Source: Chloroflexota bacterium (GTDB lineage: Bacteria; Chloroflexota; Anaerolineae; Aggregatilineales; J027). Taken from it: a DNA stretch of 58,152 nucleotides. The translations under genes were made by a program, and so were the position numbers. Where the stretch lies: contig JACRBG010000025.1 in the NCBI GenBank assembly GCA_016234595.1, forward strand, positions 1 through 58,152, given 5' to 3'. A model generated the notes under the pieces. It ran no database searches. It had not been told where the DNA came from and saw only the letters and a program-made list of their open reading frames with translations. This document shows, piece by piece, positions 9,052-17,994 of this stretch (positions within the stretch are counted from its first letter, which is position 1; each line of letters begins with the position of its first letter).

Positions 9052-10077
9052 TTAGCCTTTCACAGCGCCGACCAAAATACCGCGTGCAATGAACCGCTCT
9101 AGCGCGATTGCCAGCAACACAATTGGACCAACCATCATGAGCACCAATGCGGAAATATTCCACCACTGGGGGCCACGTGTTGCATTTTGGGCAGCCACTA
9201 ATTGCGGCATCATTTGGGTATTGGGGCCAGAGAGATATAATCCTAAAAGATATTCGTTCCACGCGAAAACCAACACAATCAGGAAAGTTGCCACCAAACC
9301 GGGGACTGCTAGCGGCATTACAATACGCCAAAATACTTGGTAGCGAGATGCCCCATCTATAAAAGCACTTTCTTCCAATTCGATAGGGATACTCAAAAAG
9401 TAATCGCGCATAAACCAGATCGCAAGGGGTAGATTGGCCGCCGTATAAGTAATGATGATTGCTATCCGTGTGTTCAACAAATCAAGCTGTTGAAACATCA
9501 TGTAAATGGGCAAAATAACGGCTACGGGAGGTAACATCCGCTGCGAAACAAGCCAGAAAGCAACATCGTCATTGGTAAGCCCACCCCGAAAACGCCGCCC
9601 AATCGTGACTGCGACCAATAAGTAAATTAAGGTCGCAATAATGACAGCCGGTCGCCATCCCATGCCGTTATGAATCAGCAAGATAGCAATGCCAATGCAA
9701 ACCGCAAAGGCCACCACCAACCCGGGTTTTGGTTGGTAGTTAAAGCGGGTTAAGGCATAGGCCGCCAGTGATCCAATCACTATGGTGCAAATGGAGCTTG
9801 TCAATGCGATGGAGACGGTATTCATATAGGGCCGACTCACGAAATTTTCAGTCTCAAATAACAATTCTTCAAAGGCGTGTGTCGAGGGCTTAAAGTCTAC
9901 AAACGGAAGGTATTTTGGCCCCGAGCTGACATCAATCGGCAATTTAAAGGCGGTGACACCAAGCCAATAGAACGGAAATAACACGACAAAAGCCCAGATG
10001 AACAAAAAGATATATGAAACGACCATCCAAGCAGGCGATGGCCGAAAAGGATTAGGGGAGCTAAAAAATCTCTTCAT
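9052..10077 (-). CDS. Carbohydrate ABC transporter permease, MalG type with internal insertion
   Basis: A 341-residue inner-membrane permease. The EAA loop reads ESAFIDGASRYQVFWRIVMP, the contact site for the ATPase. MalG-type permeases are usually about 270-300 residues. Here roughly 60 extra residues with two hydrophobic segments (starting near YQPKPGLVVAFAVCIG) are inserted between the usual second membrane segment and the SQRMLPPVAVILP loop. It overlaps the upstream permease gene by four bases. No ATPase gene is in this operon, so a shared MsmK-like ATPase elsewhere is likely. Confidence 0.9.
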   Translation of the reverse strand: MKRFFSSPNPFRPSPAWMVVSYIFLFIWAFVVLFPFYWLGVTAFKLPIDVSSGPKYLPFVDFKPSTHAFEELLFETENFVSRPYMNTVSIALTSSICTIVIGSLAAYALTRFNYQPKPGLVVAFAVCIGIAILLIHNGMGWRPAVIIATLIYLLVAVTIGRRFRGGLTNDDVAFWLVSQRMLPPVAVILPIYMMFQQLDLLNTRIAIIITYTAANLPLAIWFMRDYFLSIPIELEESAFIDGASRYQVFWRIVMPLAVPGLVATFLIVLVFAWNEYLLGLYLSGPNTQMMPQLVAAQNATRGPQWWNISALVLMMVGPIVLLAIALERFIARGILVGAVKG

Positions 10078-11474
10078 TGAAAACGCTCCAATAAACTACG
10101 CCGAATAATTGTCACATAGACGACAGCAACAAAGGTGGACACCACTAACAGCAAGTAAGCCAATGCTGCTGAGCCGCCCAAATCGAGCGCACGCCAAGAG
10201 TTGTAGATTTGCAATGTCACCGATTCGCTTGCCGTACCCGGGGCGCCATAGGTCAAGGCTTGGGGCATATCAATAATTTTAAAGCCCTCAATCAGTCGAA
10301 TGAGAACGACGGTTGTACTCACAGGGATGATTTGGGGGAGAATGATATAGCGAAAGAGTTGGAGGCGGTTCGCGCCATCCACAAGGGCCGCCTCAATGGT
10401 GTCCTGCGAGGTACCCTCCAAAGCCGCTAGCAAGATAATGAAGGCAAACGGGGTCCATTGCCATGTGTCACCAATGATAATGGCAGCCCGCGCCCCAAAA
10501 GGCGTATTGACCCATGAAAAGTCTGCCCACCCGGCGGCTCGCCAGATAGATGAAAATGGGCCATTGAGTGTGTCGGTGAGCATCCGAAACAAAAAGCCAA
10601 TTCCAATAGGCGTAATCATCATCGGCAAGAGAAAGATGACGCGGAAGAAACGTCTGCCCGGCAGATTCTGGGTTACTAAGAGGGCCAAACCTAATCCGAT
10701 GGTATATTGAAAGAAAATACCGATGAACACAAAAATAAAGGTTACGATCAGGGTTCCCGGTAGCCCATCGTCATTTAAGGTAATCAGGGCTAGCCATAGG
10801 AGCGTTGCGGCAAAACCTACTGTAGCAACCCGAAAGGCAAAACCAAAAATATTGATAGGGGCATGATTTATCCACTGCACAATAACATAGTAGGCTGCCA
10901 GGCCGATGGATGACCAGAAAATTGTTGTCCGCCACAAGCTAGGGGGATTGCCATATTTGCCCATTAATTCGCGTATTTCTAATGTCCCCGGCAAAAGTTG
11001 CCCGGTCAAAGTTGTGGGAATCAGCCAAGCCAACCCTATACTGAATAAGAGGGTAATCCCGATAAAAATCAAATTGAACCGATTATGGCGAAGGTGTTTC
11101 AAAAAGCGATAGACGACAAAATAGGCCGCGAAGATCACCAGCAAAACAAAAACAGCTTTCCAAAAATCCGATGGCTCGGCATATTTGCCCAGAAAATGAC
11201 GCTCTTCGGTGCCTTTAAGAAGTTTTCGATAATTTAGATAGCGAACAAAAGTAATTTCGTAGCCACCGCGCACCAGTCGGATACGAGAAAAAGACAAGTA
11301 GATTGATGCTATCAGTGGGAAGACGGAAAGAAACAAGACAATCAAAATTGCTGGCAATAAAAACATAATTCTTGGTGATCGATCCACCCACTGTGAAAGT
11401 CGTGATCTCAATCTTCTATAAGTTGTTTGCAAAGCTCTGGCGTCAAGGGTATTGCTTGCTTGCTCCGCGTTCAT
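10074..11474 (-). CDS. Carbohydrate ABC transporter permease, MalF/UgpA type with long insertion
   Basis: A 466-residue inner-membrane permease, about 160 residues longer than common UgpA-type proteins. The EAA loop EAALVDGANRLQLFRYIILP is clear in the C-terminal third. After the first membrane segment (IMFLLPAILIVLFLSVFPLIASIYL) there is an insertion with several extra hydrophobic segments before the normal core resumes near FQYTIGLGLALLV. MalF of enterobacteria also carries extra N-terminal helices and a large loop, but this insert is mostly membrane-embedded. It is the second gene of the operon, 174 bases after the binding-protein stop. Confidence 0.9.
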   Translation of the reverse strand: MNAEQASNTLDARALQTTYRRLRSRLSQWVDRSPRIMFLLPAILIVLFLSVFPLIASIYLSFSRIRLVRGGYEITFVRYLNYRKLLKGTEERHFLGKYAEPSDFWKAVFVLLVIFAAYFVVYRFLKHLRHNRFNLIFIGITLLFSIGLAWLIPTTLTGQLLPGTLEIRELMGKYGNPPSLWRTTIFWSSIGLAAYYVIVQWINHAPINIFGFAFRVATVGFAATLLWLALITLNDDGLPGTLIVTFIFVFIGIFFQYTIGLGLALLVTQNLPGRRFFRVIFLLPMMITPIGIGFLFRMLTDTLNGPFSSIWRAAGWADFSWVNTPFGARAAIIIGDTWQWTPFAFIILLAALEGTSQDTIEAALVDGANRLQLFRYIILPQIIPVSTTVVLIRLIEGFKIIDMPQALTYGAPGTASESVTLQIYNSWRALDLGGSAALAYLLLVVSTFVAVVYVTIIRRSLLERFQ

Positions 11475-11615
11475 ACATCAACCTATCTTTAAATAGCTGG
11501 CATAGATACTTAATTTTTGGGGCATAACTATGAGGTTAAGGCCATCTATCATTGAATGAGCTTAACTTTCGACCCAAGGCTTTTAATAAATGGGATGGTA
11601 CGGGTTTAGAAAAGA

Positions 11616-11641
11616 GGAACAGCAGGTTATCCCGCTGTTCC
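11616..11641 (-). other. Intercistronic hairpin after the binding-protein gene
   Basis: GGAACAGC at 11616-11623 pairs with GCTGTTCC at 11634-11641, beginning seven bases past the binding-protein stop on the minus strand. The next minus-strand bases are moderately T-rich (TCTTTTCT), so it may be a leaky terminator or a message-stabilising hairpin before the permease genes. Confidence 0.55.
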
Positions 11642-11648
11642 CTGAGAC

Positions 11649-13133
11649 CTATTCTGCGCCGATGGTGGCCCGATAAGCGTTCAGTTGATCATCCCGCCCA
11701 AGTTCTTCGGTAATTTCATCCCACCGATCATAGATTTCTTGTGCGGCTTCCTCAGCATTGAATTCACCCGCCAAGAATTGACTTAAGACGAGGTCTAATG
11801 AGACTTGTTCGTAGCGTTGATTTTGCGGAATGCGCAAATCAAGCACCATATTAGGGTTATTCAGGCTCGCTTCAATAGCGCCGAGGTAGTCAATCGCGGC
11901 AGCTTCACTAAAGCCATTCTCCAGCCAACGGTCTAGGTTTTCAAACTGGGAAATGCGGTAAGGGTTGTAACCTGTTCGACCAATGGTCACATCCTCATTG
12001 GCCTGAGCAGGCTGTGACATATAGGAAAAGAAAGCATAAGCTGCGTCCTTAACTTTCTGATCCGAGGCCGCATTTACGCTGCCAGCCCAGCCACCAAATG
12101 AAGCAAACGGCGCATAGTTCACACCGTCAATTGCATAGGGACAGGTGGTCTCATCACAGGCGACAAGTTCGCCCGTTTCCCAGTCCAATACTTCGGTAGA
12201 ACCGGGTGTGACAATCGAACCTACTTTGTCCTGCACCACAGATTGTTCAGGATCTACCGCCAATGAGCCAATATCTCCCCAATCCAACGTAAGTGCGCAA
12301 CGGCCTGTAATAAAGAGGCTGCGGGTATCCCCAACATTCGCGGTTAATTCATTGGGCGGGCCATACTTATTAGTTTCTTTATAGACTTCAAGTGCGCGGA
12401 TGAAACCGGGATTGTTGACCAGTGGTTCCATATTGTCGGTATTGAAAAAAGCACCCTGCGATGTGCCCTTACTTTGGATATAAGGAGCAGCAATCGAGAT
12501 AATCCACCAATAGCTCTGTTGGCTACGCGCCTTGGAGATACACGAACCATAGTCGCCTTCGCCGTCGCCATTCATATCCGTCCCGTTCAGCGCAGCGGCC
12601 ACCGCCAAATAATCATCCCATGTTCGGGGTGGCTCTAGGCCAGCGGCTGCCAACACATCGCTGCGATAGTACACCATATGAAAATCGCCATCCAACGGAA
12701 TGGAGTAGACTTTTCCTTCAAACGTCGCGCTAAAGTCGCGGAAGAATGGTGCAATGTCGTCCCATTCTAGGGCAGAGTCATTCTCGACATAAGGCGTCAG
12801 ATCTTCGATATAACCCGGTACGGCAAAGTCAACAATCCACTGGGGTGCAAACAAAAACGCATCGTAGCTGTTAGTACCTGTCGCCAAATCCGTGAGCATC
12901 GTCTGATAGAGATCAGAGTTCGGCACGGTAGTGATATTCACCTTAGCGCCAGTCAGTTCAGCAAAATCAGGGGCACGGCGTTGGAGGGGTTCAGCAACTT
13001 GCGGGCCGGTGAAGGTCAACAGTTCAACAGTCACCCCTTCAAATGGCTTGTCTTGAGCAGCCGTAAAGTGAGCATTGCTGGCAGCAATTACGGCAACGAT
13101 GATAAATACCAACATTGATTTCATTAGTTTCAT
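11649..13133 (-). CDS. Extracellular sugar-binding protein of an ABC transporter (family 1)
   Basis: A 494-residue exported solute-binding protein. Residues 1-26 form a signal peptide (basic start, hydrophobic core LVFIIVAVIAA, cleavage near FTAAQ-DKP) without a lipobox cysteine, so a soluble or otherwise retained protein is expected. The mature part follows the SBP_bac_1 layout: VTVELLTFTGPQV start, hinge strands, and aromatic ligand-site residues such as WWIISIAAPY. ATG 13133 has a GGAG box seven bases upstream. It is the first gene of the minus-strand operon with two permeases, a dehydrogenase, a tautomerase and an isomerase. Confidence 0.92.
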   Translation of the reverse strand: MKLMKSMLVFIIVAVIAASNAHFTAAQDKPFEGVTVELLTFTGPQVAEPLQRRAPDFAELTGAKVNITTVPNSDLYQTMLTDLATGTNSYDAFLFAPQWIVDFAVPGYIEDLTPYVENDSALEWDDIAPFFRDFSATFEGKVYSIPLDGDFHMVYYRSDVLAAAGLEPPRTWDDYLAVAAALNGTDMNGDGEGDYGSCISKARSQQSYWWIISIAAPYIQSKGTSQGAFFNTDNMEPLVNNPGFIRALEVYKETNKYGPPNELTANVGDTRSLFITGRCALTLDWGDIGSLAVDPEQSVVQDKVGSIVTPGSTEVLDWETGELVACDETTCPYAIDGVNYAPFASFGGWAGSVNAASDQKVKDAAYAFFSYMSQPAQANEDVTIGRTGYNPYRISQFENLDRWLENGFSEAAAIDYLGAIEASLNNPNMVLDLRIPQNQRYEQVSLDLVLSQFLAGEFNAEEAAQEIYDRWDEITEELGRDDQLNAYRATIGAE

Positions 13134-13251
13134 GGGCTGGCTCCAAACTAAAAATTGTCATTATCGAATTTTGTTTTAAGGCAAGGCGTATCTTCGATTG
13201 ACCTCCTCTGGTCTCCATAAAGGGGCTATAGACCTAAACTCTAGCAGATTT

Positions 13252-13275
13252 AAATTATAATTTATAAATTATAAT
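13252..13275. repeat. AT-rich direct repeat in the intergenic region
   Basis: The 10-mer AAATTATAAT occurs at 13252-13261 and again at 13266-13275. The block is strikingly AT-rich compared with the flanks. It could be part of a promoter upstream of the minus-strand operon or an old insertion-sequence end; neither can be shown. Confidence 0.4.
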
Positions 13276-13290
13276 CGAGATTTTACTCCA

Positions 13291-13319
13291 ATGCAATCGT
13301 ATGCATGCAATCGTATGCA
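13291..13319. promoter_or_regulatory. Tandem 14-bp repeat, candidate LacI-type operator pair
   Basis: ATGCAATCGTATGC is repeated back to back at 13291-13304 and 13305-13318. Read one base later, each copy is TGCAATCGTATGCA, with matching TGCA ends and a central CG, the architecture of LacI/GalR-family operators. It lies about 160 bases upstream of the sugar-binding protein gene that opens the minus-strand operon, so it is a plausible repressor site for that operon. No LacI-family gene is in the window. Confidence 0.45.
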
Positions 13320-13344
13320 AATTCACGAAATGTCTAGCCCAAAT

Positions 13345-13602
13345 GTAAATCGTAAGGTAACAGCTATGCCGCTTTTGGGTGTGGAGTTAGAAACGTTCAT
13401 GCGTATCGTCAGTAATTTGTGGAGTGACGGGGAGCGGTTTGTGATTGATACCATGTCCATTCCGGTGTGGAAGCGGGGAAAGCCAAACGGTGTCGAAAGC
13501 TGCAAGGGCGGGAGTTTTTGGACTAGTGTGCCAGTAAAAAAGAGCATTACTTTGACCGACAGTTGTGTTTGATTTGTGATGTGTAAAGTATGCCCGTCAC
13601 CT
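13345..13602 (+). pseudogene. Decayed transposase fragment (IS982/IS5-like)
   Basis: Two frames together resemble the DDE transposase core of IS982/IS5-type elements. Frame one reads WSDGERFVIDTMSIPVWKR (about 13420-13476), like the ID-S/T-MP-PV-KR segment of those enzymes. After a frame change, the frame starting at 13509 reads R-E-F-L-D-stop-C-A-S-K-K-E-H-Y-F-D then LCLICDV-stop-SMPVTL, matching the usual GREYCGYCAAKKEKFFGWRLHLI...GMPV pattern. At least one frameshift and two stops make it non-functional. No terminal inverted repeats were recognised. Family assignment is from memory of the motif. Confidence 0.5.
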
Positions 13603-13860
13603 TACAGCCAACTTGAGAAAAAATGCGTCTCCAACACCCTCATGCTCCTACCAATCAGGGCTTACCTCCCAAAGTCTTGGCACCCCTTTTCGCTATTGCC
13701 TTATCCAAGGCTAAGGTTGACTGGGTCTTTCAAATTTACTTACAGCGCCAGTAAAGTATGACATCTAGCACTACCCCCTCTAGGAAGATCAGGTTATGAT
13801 TATATTGTGAAAAATTTCTCAAATAGAGCTTAGAGTTTAACAATCTAATAGGAGCTTGAA

Positions 13861-14439
13861 GTGGATAAGTTGGGTCTCGTGCTGATTGCGGCCTTCTGTG
13901 CAATCCAAGCCATCCAAGCCAAGAACCTTCTGGTCTCCGTCCTTTGGTTAGCCAGCGTAAGCGCCCTGACGACCATCATCCTTTTTACGCTGGACGCGCC
14001 ACATGCAGCCGTCATCGAATTAAGCGTAGGGGCGGGTTTAGTCACAGTTTTGCTTGTGTTCGCCATCAGCATCGCCGGTGGGGAAACACCCCCCAATCCT
14101 GAATCGAATCGCAAGAAAAGTTTTCGCCTTGTGCCGCTCATTGCAGTTCTACTCGTGTTGGCATGGATCGCCCTCCCATTGCCCAAAACAATCGGGGTGG
14201 GGTCGGACGCCAAGGATTTTGCCAAAGCCCTTTGGCATGACCGCGCGCTCGATGTTTTACTCCAAATCGTCCTCATTTTCAGCGCTGTGTTAAGCCTCTT
14301 AGGATTGCTGGCCGGTCAACATTTACCCGCTGCCCTGCAACATCAAGCACATGCCCTTGACGAAGAAATTTCCCACTCGGAAACGGTCGAAATTTCGGAG
14401 GACGCCCCTATTTTGGAACTGGAAAGGGAACTGGTATGA
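13861..14439 (+). CDS. Membrane-bound hydrogenase subunit, MbhD-MbhE-like fusion
   Basis: A 192-residue membrane protein opening the hydrogenase operon. Residues 1-75 have the pattern of the MbhD/DUF4040 (MrpB N-terminal) domain: A-I-Q-A-K-N-L-L-V-S-V-L then DAPHAAVIELSVGAGLVTVLLVF. The second part, with RALDVLLQIVLIFSAVLSLLGLLAG, resembles MbhE. In Mbh and Mrp complexes these segments belong to the ion-translocating module. The start is GTG 13861 with AGGAG six bases upstream. The C-terminus is acidic and probably soluble. The stop overlaps the next gene by four bases. Confidence 0.75.
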   Translation: MDKLGLVLIAAFCAIQAIQAKNLLVSVLWLASVSALTTIILFTLDAPHAAVIELSVGAGLVTVLLVFAISIAGGETPPNPESNRKKSFRLVPLIAVLLVLAWIALPLPKTIGVGSDAKDFAKALWHDRALDVLLQIVLIFSAVLSLLGLLAGQHLPAALQHQAHALDEEISHSETVEISEDAPILELERELV

Positions 14440-14747
14440 CGCATTCAGAAGCGGAACTGGCGTTTATCGGCGTGTTTGTCTTGTTCGGGGTGGGCTTATA
14501 TGGCTTGTTGCTGACGCACCATCTCATTAAATTGGTGGTCGCACTCCAAGTCATTGGCAAGGCGGTGATTATCGCTTTTGCCGTGGCGGGTGAGATGAGC
14601 CAGCGAGTGGAGTTGTCCCAAAGCCTCATTATTACCATTATCGTCGCCGACACGATGGTCGCGGTGATTAGCCTCGCATTGGTCATCCAAATCAAGCAGC
14701 GTCTCGGCACGTTGGATGTCGCGGCCCTGTCTAGTCTGCGGAGGTGA
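14436..14747 (+). CDS. NuoK/MrpC/MbhG-like membrane subunit
   Basis: A 103-residue protein with three predicted transmembrane helices, the size and layout of NuoK and MrpC. Acidic residues sit within or near helices (E-A-E-L-A near the start, V-A-D-T-M-V-A-V in the third helix), and the last helix resembles the ADTMVAVISLALVIQIKQR end of MrpC-type proteins. NuoK-type subunits form part of the proton path next to the antiporter-like subunits. It is translationally coupled to the preceding gene and lies four bases before the NuoL-like gene. Confidence 0.8.
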   Translation: MTHSEAELAFIGVFVLFGVGLYGLLLTHHLIKLVVALQVIGKAVIIAFAVAGEMSQRVELSQSLIITIIVADTMVAVISLALVIQIKQRLGTLDVAALSSLRR

Positions 14748-14750
14748 GCG

Positions 14751-16499
14751 ATGACAGCATGGTTGGTTGGTCTCACCATCGGTCTGCCGTGGCTAGGGGC
14801 TTTGATTGTTTGGCGTATTCCCGATAAATACCCCACCCGTCAACATGGCTTGGCGGTGATGGTGTCATTGGTAGGTGCAGTTGTTGCCCTGATGCTGGTC
14901 GCCTATCACGACACGGATGTTGCCATCCGCTGGCATATGGGCGGGATGTTTGGCGATTTTACCTTCGTGCCCGATGGCCCCGGTGTATTTCTGGCGGCAA
15001 TCGCGGCGGTGATTGGCAGCCTAACCGTGATTTTCTCAGTGGATTATATGCACAATGAACGCTACCTCGGTCGCTATTATGCGCTGGTGCTGGTGTTTAT
15101 TGGCGCAATGGCAGGGTTGGTGCTGACTGGAAATCTGCTGCTGCTCTTTTTCTTTTGGGAAATAACTGCCCTATGCTCCTATGCCCTCATCGCCTTTGAC
15201 CACGACAATCCAGCGGCGGTGGCAGGCGGTCTAAAGGCGCTTATCATGACCCAGTTAGGCGGTATTGGCCTGCTAATCGGGTCATTGGCGGCGTATGGAC
15301 GGCTGGGCACAGATGAAATCGCGGTGCTGTTAGCCAAAGCCGATACCCTACCCCACCATGAATTAAGCCTGATCGCCTTTAGTTTCTTGATTGCCGCGAT
15401 GGCAAAGTCAGCCCAAGTGCCGTTCCATACATGGCTACCGGGTGCGATGGAAGCCCCTACCCCAATTAGTGCCCTGATTCATGCCGCGACGATGGTCAAT
15501 GCCGGGGTCTATCTGCTGGCACGTTTTTACCCACTCTTTGAAGGTGTGACGGGATGGACAACAGCGGTGATGGCGGTCGGCATGATCTCCGCATTATTGG
15601 CTGCACTGATGGCGCTTGTCGCTACTGACCTTAAGCGCGTATTGGCCTATTCGACCATCAGCCAATTGGGATTTATGGTTTTTGCGGTGGGGGCGGGTGG
15701 CATTTTTGCCAGCCAGTTCCATCTCTTAAGCCATGCCGTGTTTAAAGCCCTGCTCTTTTTGGGGGCGGGCGCCGTGATCCATACCCTCGGCACACGCGAT
15801 ATGCGCAAAATGGGCGGCTTGGCTCGATCCATGCCTATCGTCGCGGTGGTGTTTGTGATTGGGGCGATGGCGCTGGCAGGTATCCCCGGCGTGAATGGGT
15901 TCTGGAGCAAAGAACTCATTTTGGAGCGCGGTTTTGATGAAGCGCCCTTGTTGTTTAGCACGGCCATGCTCATTGGCGCAGGCCTCACGGCCCTCTATAC
16001 CCTGCGGATGGTGTGGATGGTCTTTTTTGGAACGCCCCAATTTGAAGGCCATGTTCATGATGCCCCCACGGCTATGCGTATTTCACTGGGTGTTTTGGCC
16101 GTGGGTACGCTGACCACATGGCTCTTGGCGGGGCCGTTAAGTAAATTATTGGCCGAAACCCTACCCTATCATCACCTCCATGCTGAAAGCACAGGGGATG
16201 TGATTACAGACGTGATGACCGCGCCCATCACATTGTTAGCCGTATGTGTGGTGGCGCTGGGTTTGCTGGCGTGGATTATCCGGGCCCGTCTCGGCTGGCT
16301 GGTCAACCGATTGCAGACCCCGGCACAATATGCCCGGCAGGATTTTGGGTTTGAGGCCCTTAATCAGGCTGTGATACACAGTACCAGATCAATCGCCGAG
16401 AAACTACGCTCGACCCAAACAGGCCAGTTGGACTGGAATATCTTTGCGATTGTAGTGGGCTTGCTGGCGATTTTAGTCTACGTCGCGGCGGAGGTGTGA
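14751..16499 (+). CDS. NuoL/MrpA/MbhH-family proton-translocating antiporter-like subunit
   Basis: A 582-residue polytopic membrane protein of the Proton_antipo_M family. It shows the conserved WEITALCSYALI segment with the functional Glu, the lysine region KSAQVPFHTWLPGAMEAPTPISALIHAATMV, the DLKRVLAYSTISQLGFM helix, and HAVFKALLFLGAGAVIH. Such subunits move protons or sodium ions in complex I, Mrp antiporters and group 4 hydrogenases. The length is nearer NuoL than the shorter MbhH. It lies one base before the next antiporter-like gene. Confidence 0.92.
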   Translation: MTAWLVGLTIGLPWLGALIVWRIPDKYPTRQHGLAVMVSLVGAVVALMLVAYHDTDVAIRWHMGGMFGDFTFVPDGPGVFLAAIAAVIGSLTVIFSVDYMHNERYLGRYYALVLVFIGAMAGLVLTGNLLLLFFFWEITALCSYALIAFDHDNPAAVAGGLKALIMTQLGGIGLLIGSLAAYGRLGTDEIAVLLAKADTLPHHELSLIAFSFLIAAMAKSAQVPFHTWLPGAMEAPTPISALIHAATMVNAGVYLLARFYPLFEGVTGWTTAVMAVGMISALLAALMALVATDLKRVLAYSTISQLGFMVFAVGAGGIFASQFHLLSHAVFKALLFLGAGAVIHTLGTRDMRKMGGLARSMPIVAVVFVIGAMALAGIPGVNGFWSKELILERGFDEAPLLFSTAMLIGAGLTALYTLRMVWMVFFGTPQFEGHVHDAPTAMRISLGVLAVGTLTTWLLAGPLSKLLAETLPYHHLHAESTGDVITDVMTAPITLLAVCVVALGLLAWIIRARLGWLVNRLQTPAQYARQDFGFEALNQAVIHSTRSIAEKLRSTQTGQLDWNIFAIVVGLLAILVYVAAEV

Positions 16500-16500
16500 G

Positions 16501-17988
16501 ATGGAGTTTAACTCAGTTGCCACATTGATTGCCCTACCGCTGGCCCTTTCGCCGGTGGCTTATTTGGTAGAGCGGCTAGATCGTAAAATCCATCTGCTGC
16601 ACTCAAATTTGCACCTGATGCGCTGGATGGCCTTGCTGATTTTGGCGCTGGCATGGGGCGTTTTTGGTATCGCCGCCCATGATTTTGATACGGACGGCAC
16701 ACTGACTTATCGCGCTAGTATGGTCACACTCCAACTGGATGGCCTTAGCCTATTGGTCTGTGGGACGATTTTGGCCCTCGGCACGTTGGTGGCGATCTAT
16801 TCAATTGATTATATGGCCGAAGACGATGCGGCTGATAAATATTATGCTCTGCTGCTGCTCTTGATGGGCACGATGCTGGGTTTGGTGTGCACCCGCGATT
16901 TGTTTAACTTGTGGGTGTGGTTTGAGGCAATGGCGATTTCAGCCTCATTTTTGGTGGCTTTTTACCGCGAACAATCGGCTTCATTGGAGGCGGGTGTCAA
17001 ATATATCGTGCAAAGCGCGGTTGGCTCGGCCTTCATTTTGCTGGGAATCGCCCTCATCTTGGCCGAAACTGGCACCGTGGATTTGCAGGAAATTGCCCAA
17101 ACTAGCCAACATGCCCCTGTTTTTTGGGCGGCGGGTGGCCTGTTTGTGGCGGGTTTTGGTGTCAAAATGGCCCTTGTGCCCTTCCACACATGGCTGCCAG
17201 ATGCCCATGCCCAAGCCCCCAGTGGCATTAGTGCCATGCTGTCGGGTGTGGTCATCGAAGTCGCCCTAATCGCCCTGCTCCGCACGTTGGGGTCATTGGC
17301 CTTTTCGTGGGGGACGCTGCTGATTGGGTTTGGCGCGGTCAACATGCTGGTCGGTAATTTATTGGCGCTGCGTCAGACCCTTATCAAGCGTATGCTGGCT
17401 TATTCTAGTCTGAGCCAAATGGGGTATATGGTGTTTGGGATTGGCGTGGGGATTTATGCCCATTCCATGAATGGTTTTGAAGGTGGCCTGTTCCACTTTT
17501 TCAATCATGCCCTGATGAAAGGCCTCGCATTTTTGGCGGTTGGCGCGTTTATCTATATCCTCGATACTCATCAACCTCTGAAAATCAGCGATTTACGCGG
17601 GGCATCCCAACGCTACCCACTCATCGCCTTGGCGCTAAGTTTGGCCCTGTTGGGTTTAGGCGGATTACCACCATTGGCAGGGTTTATGTCCAAGTGGCAG
17701 ATTTTCGCGGCGGGTATGGCGGTACATGAATCGGCCATCACGGGTTTGGTCATTTTTGCGGCGCTCAACAGTGTTTTATCGCTGGCCTATTATGCCCCCG
17801 TCATCAATGTGCTGTATTCACGTCAAAATACGCCAGAAATCTCGCAGGGGCGACGTGTCCCTATAACCATTGGTCTGCCTTTGTTGGTAATGGCGGTGGC
17901 GATAGTGGTGAGCGGGGTTGATCCGGGGTTGCTGCATGGAATCCTTGAACCAGCGGCACGTGTGCTATTTACGGCGTTTGGAGGGTAA
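16501..17988 (+). CDS. NuoN/MrpD-family antiporter-like subunit
   Basis: A 495-residue polytopic membrane protein, a second Proton_antipo_M subunit of the same operon. Key segments are WVWFEAMAISASFLVAFYR with the conserved Glu, KMALVPFHTWLPDAHAQAPSGISAMLSGVVIE, LIKRMLAYSSLSQMGYMVFG and FFNHALMKGLAFLAVGA. It resembles NuoN/MrpD/HyfF types rather than NuoL. Having two different antiporter-like subunits suggests at least two ion-pumping half-channels per complex, which is inference from family structures. Confidence 0.92.
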   Translation: MEFNSVATLIALPLALSPVAYLVERLDRKIHLLHSNLHLMRWMALLILALAWGVFGIAAHDFDTDGTLTYRASMVTLQLDGLSLLVCGTILALGTLVAIYSIDYMAEDDAADKYYALLLLLMGTMLGLVCTRDLFNLWVWFEAMAISASFLVAFYREQSASLEAGVKYIVQSAVGSAFILLGIALILAETGTVDLQEIAQTSQHAPVFWAAGGLFVAGFGVKMALVPFHTWLPDAHAQAPSGISAMLSGVVIEVALIALLRTLGSLAFSWGTLLIGFGAVNMLVGNLLALRQTLIKRMLAYSSLSQMGYMVFGIGVGIYAHSMNGFEGGLFHFFNHALMKGLAFLAVGAFIYILDTHQPLKISDLRGASQRYPLIALALSLALLGLGGLPPLAGFMSKWQIFAAGMAVHESAITGLVIFAALNSVLSLAYYAPVINVLYSRQNTPEISQGRRVPITIGLPLLVMAVAIVVSGVDPGLLHGILEPAARVLFTAFGG

Positions 17989-17994
17989 GTTGAG

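Noticed and set aside
13291-13572. 93-codon frame as an intact gene
   Set aside because: The similarity to transposases continues in another frame with stops, so it is part of a pseudogene, and its start lies in the repeat.
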